The notes under the pieces: generated by a model
What the model saw: the letters and a program-made list of their open reading frames with translations, nothing else
Database searches by the model: none
Told to the model about the DNA's origin: nothing
Position numbers and translations under genes: made by a program
Part shown: piece after piece, positions 63,480 through 64,000 of the stretch
Layout of the letters: each line of letters opens with the position of its first letter
How positions within the stretch are numbered: position 1 is the first letter of the stretch
DNA from: Ectocarpus siliculosus
Lineage: Eukaryota > Sar > Phaeophyceae > Ectocarpales > Ectocarpaceae
Direction: 5' to 3'
NCBI GenBank assembly: GCA_000310025.1
Contig: FN649732.1
Coordinates: forward strand, 1,503,417 to 1,567,416
Length of the DNA stretch: 64,000 nt

Positions 63480-63623
63480 ATGCAGGCGTTCGTCGGCATT
63501 GCAGCCCTACTCGCGGCCTCCCCTCCCTGTCTGGGCGCCACCAGCAACGAGGAACACCAACCTACTCATCCTCTCCTGAGCGGGAGCGTGTGCAGGGTCA
63601 GAGACTCTCTGGACTTTCTAAGC
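63480..63623 (+). CDS. first exon of a secreted-protein gene (partial)
   Basis: ATG at 63480 opens 48 codons ending at the consensus donor AGC|GTAAGT, phase 0. The product starts with a textbook signal peptide (MQAFVGIAALLAASPPCLGA), predicted to be cut after the CLGA. The mature part begins TSNEEHQPTHPLLSG and contains one Cys before the exon ends. I could not identify a next exon with certainty in the remaining 377 bases, so the family is unknown. The gene continues beyond the window. Confidence 0.6.
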
Positions 63624-64000
63624 GTAAGTTTGCGTTTGGTGTTCCAACTGTTGATTCGATATCGTAGGCGTGGTGCATGGAAGCAGGAGCGCTACGGGTT
63701 GCGAGATGTCCTCATGGCTTCCTGCTCGTCTTCCGGTAGATCGGAAAACGCGACACGTGCAACAACGACGGCATGTTCGCTCCGTTTGGTGTGCGCTCTC
63801 CGTTCGGGTTGTTGGCCCCCACTCCGTATTCAAGAATACCGATTCATTTCATTAACCACGTCTTTCACGACAGAGTGTGTTGTATTGTTGCGGACGAAAA
63901 AAATAGGAAGGTTTGTTCGTCGAAGCAGATAGAATAAACTGGTGTTTATTTTGTAACAGTCGAATTAGAATTTGGTTTCATTTTCTACCGGAAACCCAGG
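63624..64000 (+). other. first intron (start) of the secreted-protein gene
   Basis: It begins with GTAAGT and runs toward the window edge. No acceptor followed by an evident coding stretch was found. The end of the window is AT-rich (TTTGTAACAG at 63950-63959 is a possible acceptor). Confidence 0.35.

Noticed and set aside
1-64000. CRISPR arrays, operons, ribosome binding sites
   Set aside because: None seen; the window is eukaryotic with spliced genes, and the direct repeats found are simple tandem duplications without regular spacers.
1-64000. Old virus copies or LTR-type elements
   Set aside because: I saw no reverse transcriptase, integrase or capsid-like frame and no long terminal repeat pair; only small non-coding DNA elements were found.

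Overview
The window reads as nuclear DNA of a eukaryote with many short coding exons and introns of 0.2-2.7 kb, about half G+C, CTG/CAG runs and GT-AG introns with a few GC-AG ones. The gene set points to a stramenopile, most likely a brown alga close to Ectocarpus. The main clue is a receptor-like kinase whose leucine-rich repeats lie one per 72-nt phase-1 exon. Organism identity is an inference from gene style, not a database match.

Layout. (1) About 0.5-7.1 kb, plus strand: an 11-exon gene whose second half is a DUF1769/UPF0590 domain; its last intron is GC-AG. (2) 7.1-10.0 kb: no gene seen. (3) 10.0-22.5 kb, minus strand: gene A, a 12-exon multi-pass membrane protein of about 574 aa. (4) 22.5-26.6 kb: non-coding, with CTG microsatellites and a small TA-flanked inverted-repeat element. 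(5) 26.6-38.0 kb, minus strand: gene B, a tandem paralogue of A with the same exon plan (about 531 aa, perhaps longer at its N terminus). One of its introns holds a tRNA-Ala(AGC) gene on the opposite strand. (6) 41.2-53.4 kb, plus strand: a 16-exon LRR receptor-like kinase (about 1083 aa): LRR ectodomain, one transmembrane helix, a helical region resembling the MLKL-type four-helix bundle, then a TKL-type kinase. (7) 54.4-60.3 kb, plus strand: a 9-exon stand-alone DNA polymerase I-type 5'-3' exonuclease with a probable organelle-targeting leader. (8) 63.5 kb to the end: the first exon of a secreted-protein gene that leaves the window.

Gene models were built by hand from reading frame, splice-site motifs and phase. 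In all five multi-exon models the exon lengths add up in frame. For A and B the two copies confirm each other's splice sites: nine of the twelve exon pairs code for recognisably the same protein, and most have identical lengths. The genes do not form one pathway. The receptor kinase is the best candidate for a new signalling system (surface sensing, possibly linked to membrane or cell-death signalling). The A/B pair is the best candidate for an undescribed membrane protein family.
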